NCBI RefSeq assembly: GCF_932294415.1
Contig: NC_065536.1
Location: forward strand, 52,898,354 to 52,962,353
Source: Quercus robur
Lineage: Eukaryota > Streptophyta > Magnoliopsida > Fagales > Fagaceae
Length of the DNA stretch: 64,000 bases
Direction of reading: 5' to 3'
Part shown: piece after piece, positions 57,777-64,000 of the stretch
Numbering within the stretch: the stretch's first letter is position 1
How the letters are laid out: every line of letters begins with the position of its first letter
Notes under the pieces: model-generated
The model's input: the letters and a program-made list of their open reading frames with translations, nothing else
Told to the model about the DNA's origin: nothing
The model's database searches: none
Made by a program: the position numbers and the translations under genes

Positions 57777-58429
57777 TTAGTGATGTTTTATTTTTATTAT
57801 TATTTTTTTAAAATTTTTTGGTAGAAAGCCCATAAAAGTATAACATATTCATAGGTTTTTATTTTATTTTTTTATTTTTAATAATTAGTTATTTTGAAGT
57901 TTTCATAGTAAATTTTCACTTGTAATTCCCATGTACTTTTAGTATTAGCTAAATGAACCTTGATCAAACACTTTTCATTGTTAAATCCATAAAATGATTA
58001 AATTATATCAAATTAGAAAAATATTTTTTGCACCTAAGCCTTTAGAGTTTAACTTGGAAAAAAAAAAAAAAACTCAAATTATGAAAATATTTCCAAATTT
58101 TATTACTTACTTATTTTTGTAAAAATAATAAGTTTTTGTATAAATAATTTGAGGTCTTGAGACTCTCGAAATGTAATAGTTTTTTCTTCTTCAAATAAAT
58201 TTCTTTTTCTTTTTCATTTTTTTTCCTATTCTTTGAGAATTTCAAAATTTAACAGCTTTTTCTTCTTCAATTAAATCTTTTTTTTTCCCTATCCTTTGGG
58301 AATTTCAATTTTAGTCTATTGAATTCAAATTTATAACCAACTTATTTATGTCTTCTTACACATGTACAATATACATATTATAAAAAAAAAAAATCAATAT
58401 GGACAATAAAATATACTTATAAACACTTA

Positions 58430-59106
58430 GGCTCTATTTGATTGGAGAAATGGAAAAAAAAAAAAAAAAATGAGAGAATAGAAAATGAGGAATAGATAGA
58501 AAAGTAGGAAAATAAAAAAGATTTAGCTTTCTCTCATATGTATTTGGTTGGGATGATGGAAAAGTGGAGAGATGGAAAATTAATTTGTTTGGATAAGAAT
58601 AAAAATGAGAAGATGACAAATGAAGTTGATAAAAATTTACAAGTATGTCCCTATTAAATAAAACAAAAGGTAACGCTTTTTTTTTTTTTTTAAATAAAAA
58701 AATTGTGTATGGACACTTCAATTTTTATTTTTTATTTAATTTTTAATAAAGAGAACAAGCGAAAGCATCCAAACTAGATGACCAAAAAAAAAAAAAAAAG
58801 AGAAGTTCAAAAAAAGACAAAAACCAAAGAAGAAAACCAAAAAAGAAAAAAAGAAAGAGGCCAAAGAAGAAAATGACAAACCATGTGCACTTTGCACATT
58901 GGTTCTTTCATCCACACAGGTGGGAAGCCTTTTTCTCTCTAGTATTCTCCTCGATTTGGAGAGAAAATATTTTAGTGGGTCTAGAGAGAAAACACCCTCA
59001 TTCCACCAATTTTCCTTCCTTTCTTCTCTCCAACCAAACACCCACAAAAATTATTTTCTCTCCCTCCTTTTCCATCCCCCTAAAATTTCTCTAACTAAAT
59101 AGACCC
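58430..59106. mobile_element. Tourist-like element family T, array copy 3
   Basis: GGCTCTATTTGATTGGAG to ...CTAACTAAATAGACCC, TTA at both ends (58427-58429 and 59107-59109). 677 bp with several A and T tracts. Confidence 0.75.
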
Positions 59107-59689
59107 TTAGTGATGTTTTAATGTTTTTTTAACATCTGAAAACCCATAAAAGTATTATTCATAGGTTTTTTTTTTTAATAATTAGTTATTTTGAAGTTTT
59201 CATAGTCAATTTTCACTTGTAATTCCCATATACTTTTAGTATTAGCTAAATGAACCTCTAATTCTTTTCATTGTTAAATCCATAAAATGATTAAATTATA
59301 TCAAATTAGAAAAATCATTTTTGCACCTAAGCCTTTAGAGTTTAACTTGGAAAGAAAAAACTCGAATGAAAATATTTCCAAAATTTATTACTTACTTATT
59401 TTTGTAAAAATAAAAAGTTATTGTATAAATAGTTTGAGGTCTTGAGACTTTTGAAATGTAATAGTTTTTTCTTCTTCAATTAAATCTTTTTTTTTTCTTT
59501 TTTGTGTTTTCCTATCCTTTGGGAAATTTCGATCTTAGTCTATTGAATTCAAATTAGGGGTATTTCCTTATCAGCATGTAATATATCCTAAGTAGATGGA
59601 GATCAAAATTAAAAGAGGATATTAAAGTAAATGATGTAGAAAGTAAATAAGTGTGCAGTTGTAGCAAATTCTGATAAGGAGAGATTTTG

Positions 59690-59966
59690 GATATGTTTGG
59701 ATATCGTTTATTTTGCTGAAAATTGAAAACACTGTAACAAAATAATTTTTAAATGTATGAATAGTGCCATGAAACCAATTTTTAATGAAAGTTTTGTCGA
59801 AAAAAGAGGTTTGTGGATTCCATAAACAGTGCACAGGACCCACAAAAGCATAAAAGCCACAGAAACGTGCTTCTAAAAAAAAAATAAAAAATAAAAAATA
59901 AAAACAGAAAAAAAAGAAAATGCAAACATAGATGCTGGCATTTTCATCAGTATCCAAACGAATACT
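59690..59966. mobile_element. Small MITE, TATCCAAAC ends
   Basis: The left region reads GGATATGTTTGGATATCGTT and the right CAGTATCCAAACGAATAC, inverted over about 12-15 bp. Interior has CACTGTAACAAAATAATTTT and ACAGTGCACAGGACCCAC and an A-rich tract. The type is frequent in woody dicots (hAT-like). Confidence 0.5.
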
Positions 59967-61528
59967 TAATGTAATTAGAAAGAAACTTGGAGACTATTTT
60001 GCAAAATAATTTTCTAGCCTCCATCACATAACAACTCATGCTTCACTTGCCACACCGCCACGTTTCCTTGCCTTCCACCCCCTACTTTCCCATGCAATAA
60101 TATGCCTTTTTATTTTTTTTGGCTGTGAGCGAGCGTTATAGTTTTTATTTTTATTTTTTAAACTAGACATGATTTTGTTTTCAAATATGATTTTTACTTT
60201 TTAATAAATTTGGGTGATTGCTTTTTTTTTTGGTCACTTTTTTTGTTTTAATTGAGCATCATTTTTTAAATAAGAGTATATAAGTAAATTTATATAAACT
60301 CATTTTTTCTATCTCTTCACTTTTTTCACTTTCAACTAAACAAAAAAAAGAGAAATTAAAATCTTTTCTATCCTCCCACCATTTTTTATCATTCCACTTA
60401 TCCACTCCTCCGATCAAAGTTTCCCTCAGATACAACGAAGCAAAGAATTCTATAAGTAGAAAACTTGGAAAATTCTGTGCACTTCTAAAAAATGGTGTGT
60501 CATGGTCCTATTATTTATATATAAGGGGTTATGGTCCTATAACAGCAACTTAGGAGAGTCACTACGGTTCATTTTCAAAGTAAGAACCAAACTATAGCCC
60601 CCAGAAACATGAAAATCACACAAAGTTTGAGCATAACTGCAATTTTGTATCAGGACACGATTGTGGATGCACTCTTGTACATAAACTGATAAACACATTT
60701 GTGCATGCACTCGGGAGTCAGGACACGGATGCCAATTTGCACCCTTGCACAGAAACACAGGTGCGGCACCTTTGTTTTTCAAATTTATTATTATAAATTT
60801 TTTAATTTTTATTTTTCACTTCCTTTGCTATTCAAAGCATCTTTACTCTTCTATATTACTGTACAAGTTACACTATATAACTAATATACCTATATAAACA
60901 ACAAGAACCACATACTCTTCCAAGGAAAAGCTCACAAGGAATAATTCAAGTCACTTTTGAAAAAATAAGAATAAAAATAGGCTCTATATTGCAATAGTTT
61001 AAACTTCTGGAAAACTCAAAATTAAAATACATTAAATGAGGCTATCTTGGAACTCTTCTCTTCAAACTTGATCCATCGTGGAATTCCATGACATTTTTTG
61101 TTTCTTTGGTCTTCCGGAGTACTTAGAAACTCCATGTTATTTGTTCATTTTGGCATTTCTCAAGGATTCTAGTCAAAAGCATTTTTCCAAGACCAATAAC
61201 ATTGCATTATACTACGTGGCAGCCATCACTATTCTTATATGTCATTCACATTTCTTGTTGCCATTTATTTTCAGTAGTTCATAAATGTAGATGTAATTTA
61301 CTAGTTTTTCGACCCTTATATCAAGTTGTTTTCTTGATTTCTTGTATCACGTTATTTAAGTAATGCAAGTAAGATTATTCAATTTCGTAGACATTGGTTT
61401 TATTATTGTTATTGTCATATTGTGTTCTTTATTCTCTTCTTAAAAGGTACTAATTGAGGCAATAATAAACCCATTCAATTCACTGCAGTTAGACAAATCT
61501 TTGGTTAAAACACCTATACCATTACATT
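59967..61528. other. Intergenic; truncated family T remnant
   Basis: Between about 60115 and 60425 lies a piece of family T (AACTAAACAAAAAAAAGAGA, TTTTCTATCCTCCCACCATT, TATCCACTCCTCCGATCAAAG) that resembles the right half of the element at 4683. The rest shows no gene; the frames at 60537-60884 and 61078-61284 have no recognisable domain. Confidence 0.45.
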
Positions 61529-64000
61529 TCATTCATATACAAAAAACTTCTTCATGGGACGCTTACATTTCTCACAAATTACAGTTCCTTCAGTGAATCC
61601 CTCAGCATAAGGAATGACAGTGGAGTGACTGCAAGGCCCAGGTAACGAAGAAGGCTCAAGGGCATTCCTAATGGCACCCGAGAATCCCAGTTTTGCCACA
61701 TTGTTTCCCCACTGTGAAAAAAGGTTCAAGCGTTGCATGAACTCTTTTCCTTGAAGCTGCACAATATCTGTGGAAGACCCTTTTCCTATTACTGCCCAAC
61801 CACTATCACTAAAGTCCAGCAATGCTGAAACCTCATCTAGAATACGATCATTATCGGCTGTCTTTCTAAGCCAGAGTTTTGACCTTCTCATACTCTCCAA
61901 CCGAAGCCAAAAGAATTGAGTTGCTGTGAAAGAAAGAGAACCAGTAAGCTTTTCTTCCGCAATGCTGGCCAAAATGTTCCTCACATGATCATCTGGTCTG
62001 TTCTTGTTGCCTACATACACCATCTCAAGCTGCACGCCTGTGCTTTTAATCTCCTTCATTTTAGAGATGAACTCTCGAATCCAATCTTGGTTCTCACTTC
62101 CATAAATGCAAAGGTCTGTGTCTTCTTCTACCTGAAATCATTCTCAATCCTATGAGCTCAAGTACAAGGAATCTAACAATTTGGTATCTGAAATGACAAA
62201 AAAAGTCTCAACAAGTGATGATCCAATGTTGCTTCATTGAGTTAGAGTTATACCCAACTAGCAAGTAGGGGGTCAATATTATCAATCAAAAGTTGCATTG
62301 TCCAGTTCTGCTCCTCCCAGAGCTGCTCTTCTCTTGAAGCTGAAAAGGGGTAAGCCCAGGCACCCCAGCTAATTACCATGTCAATTGCATTTGAGTTGGT
62401 AACCATCCCTCTTGAATCCAGCACTACCATGAGTGGTTCACCCTTGTAGTTCCATGCTTGTTTCATAGAGTTCACCACTGCTGAGCTATGTAACCATGGT
62501 TGGCGAATAGAGTACCATGGCAAATAGTTTGAGAAAAAGTTAAAACATCTCACCTCATCTTCAGTCCATGTATCAGAATACGAAATGGGAAACCATACAA
62601 TCTCATACTTTCCCTTGTAGTTCTTATTGAGAGGGTGATCATATGTTTGCTGAACTAGGAAAAGTAATTCCTCTATTGGGAGGAGCTCTGGCTTTGAGAT
62701 CAAGAGCACAACTACCTTGTTTTCCAGTTCAGATACACCAAGCTGTCAATGAACACAAAGAAAGTGTGAATTTAGAGGAAAAAGAGTTTGTACTCAATAA
62801 GAGGGTCAAGACAGATTTCAAGTTGGTTCCTAACAGATGTTCGAAACAATGAACTAACAGTCTGTACAGCTTTAGATTTGTAATATTAAATCTAAATCAT
62901 GAAATCCATCCATTTCAAATGGAAAGTATCATTTTCACCCAAAGAGCACCCTAGAAGTGTCTTACAGATATCATCATAGGAGTTTCTTGTTAGCTGCATT
63001 TCCAAATTGACCAATCAGCTCCTTGGACATTATGTTTTGTGTCAATTTAGTCTTTGTACCTTACCATGGGTATTCTTTTGTATACTAATTTCCCCCAAGT
63101 GGCATTATTTATTGCAGCTTCCTTTTTTTCTTTTTTTTCTTTTTTTCTCTCTCTCTCTCTTCTTATTCTTTCTTTCATATTTGTGGTTCCTTTGTGAGGA
63201 TGCCCTAGTTAAGCAATTTAGTTAACGTCGAACTTGATCTTGTAAAAAGCCACTATCCCTTCTTCTTTTTTTCCTTTAAAAAAAAAAAAAGTTAAATGGA
63301 TATAATAATTGAAGGTATAGTATCATTTCAGAAGTATGTGTGATGTGGCAAAAGCATGTGCCTATAACGTGATTATTGGTTAAGGTTTCACAGAAAAATA
63401 CAGTAGAATAATCTATTTGTATAGAAACAATGTTTAAGGGGTTAATTTTTCAAATTAGAAATGCATGACTAAATTAACACTTACATAAAAATCCAAAGTT
63501 GAGATTTGTAAAGGTCCCTCAAAGTAAACTAATGGTGACATGGTTTTTTAAGTTTTAGAATAAACAGAATCTTTGTTCAACATCTTGTAGTAGTTGGAAC
63601 TAAGAAGACATGCTTTAATAACCATTACTTTAATTGAACTCATTATGTGAGAATCTGTTGGAATTTTATAGAGATTAGAGAGCATGAAAATCCTTTTTCA
63701 AATATGAAACAACAGCTGGAGGGAATAAAACCTTTGCTTGTGAGGAGCAATCTTTAAGTGGCAGGGCATCCTTTGAAGCAAATAGCATATGGAGCACCTC
63801 TTGATTATTGATTGGGGGGGACTCCTTAAAGAGTTCTAATAGCTTCTGACACAACTTTGTCTCTGCGAGTTATGTAATAGAACAATCATTAATATTATGC
63901 AGATTCTAATACTTTAGACAACCAGTTAAGTGTTCCAAATTATTCTGAAGAAGCTATAAATAATACCTATTTGTTCATGACACAAATCCACCTGCTGTCT
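61529..64000 (-). CDS. SEO: Sieve element occlusion protein (SEO B), 5' part outside window
   Basis: Exons on the minus strand that are present: end of exon 4 (to 63967, ...QQVDLCHEQI), exon 5 63862-63732 (TKLCQKLLELFKESPP ... DALPLKDCSSQAK), exon 6 62742-62254 and exon 7 62131-61529. Junctions are GT-AG and their phases equal those of SEO A. Exon 6 carries VVVLLISKPELLPIEELLFL, YEIVWFPISYSDTW, LPWYSIRQPW and LMVVLDSRGMV. Exon 7 has FFWLRLESMRRSKLW and the tail CEKCKRPMKKFFVYE, lacking the final cysteine pair of SEO A. No stop or frameshift in the visible part. Divergence from SEO A is high, so this is an older paralogue and not a recent duplicate. It would contribute to the same phloem filaments; exons 1-3 lie beyond the edge. 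Confidence 0.93.
62743..63731 (-). other. Intron 5 of SEO B
   Basis: About 990 bp between donor (63731/63730, GTTTTA) and acceptor (CAG before 62742). It holds a CT/T-rich tract at 63118-63165. The frame at 62643-62852 on the other strand is a shadow. No element ends recognised. Confidence 0.7.

Larger units (their letters stand above)
54545..59552. repeat. Array of three related units of 1.2-1.5 kb
   Basis: The phrase TTATAACCAACTTATTTATG recurs at about 54567, 56820 and 58331, and AGGCT(T/C)T(G/A)TTTGATTG at 55705, 56922 and 58429. Ignoring the 1.03 kb insertion in unit 1, the offsets are about 1218 and 1510. Unit 2 is longer through an internal duplication of roughly 230 bp (57340-57640). 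Each unit holds a Tourist-like element plus a shared spacer. Direct, not inverted. Confidence 0.8.

Noticed and set aside
56927-59102. Several open frames of 60-188 codons in the array
   Set aside because: They follow the A/T and CT tracts of the Tourist-like elements; the same frames recur in each copy only because the DNA is repeated.

Overview
The window looks like nuclear DNA of a dicot, probably a woody plant. It is AT-rich, its genes have many introns and GT-AG splice sites, it carries a eukaryotic tRNA gene with A and B boxes, and it is packed with plant transposons of every major order. The species cannot be read from the sequence. A member of the Fagales is my guess, from the repeat types only.

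The host genes that can be defended are few. SEO A (minus strand, 52574 to 48239, seven exons, 707 codons, no lesion) is a complete sieve element occlusion gene, coding for a phloem P-protein that forms filaments in sieve tubes. SEO B (minus, 63967 to 61529, cut by the right edge) is a second one. A third copy, SEO C, is a pseudogene in pieces: exon 6 lies at 22814-23309, intron 5 is split by a MULE at about 23577-26404, and exon 1 with its promoter lies at about 35060-35261 behind a gypsy element. The promoter segment is present a third time, without a gene, at about 36722-37705. This is a decaying tandem SEO cluster. The other host gene is a tRNA-Thr(UGU) at 6358-6429.

Layout. 1-5690: repeats, a LINE RNase H fragment split by a nested insertion, and a Tourist-like element. 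5690-6013: a near-perfect 324 bp hairpin with TG/CA ends and a 5 bp target duplication. 6358: tRNA. 7654-13563: a dead hAT element with inverted arms of about 1.15 kb. 13592-18892: an F-box-associated fragment split by a 5 kb Pack-MULE that has a 9 bp target duplication and carries pieces of a histone deacetylase (HDA19-like) gene. 18893-22800: CACTA-like end, small elements, and an snRNA-type promoter motif. 22814-26600: SEO C exon 6 and intron 5 with a composite MULE. About 27000-34920: a Ty3-gypsy element of the Tat type, with dual RNase H, tandem repeats and an antisense ORF, full of stops and without a 3' LTR. 35060-37705: SEO C exon 1 and duplicated SEO promoter blocks. 37935-38325: copia RNase H remnant. 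38462-47207: an 8.7 kb CACTA element with a TNP1-like gene and a fragment that looks like host PIG-O. 48239-52666: SEO A. 54540-59550: tandem array of three units with Tourist/Harbinger elements, one nested exactly at another's TTA. 61529-64000: SEO B.

The host genes and the repeats do not form a functional pathway. The common theme is gene capture and gene disruption. At least two elements (Pack-MULE, CACTA) and perhaps a third (composite MULE) carry host exon fragments, and transposons have dismantled one SEO copy and one F-box copy. All family names come from reading translations by eye; no database search was run.
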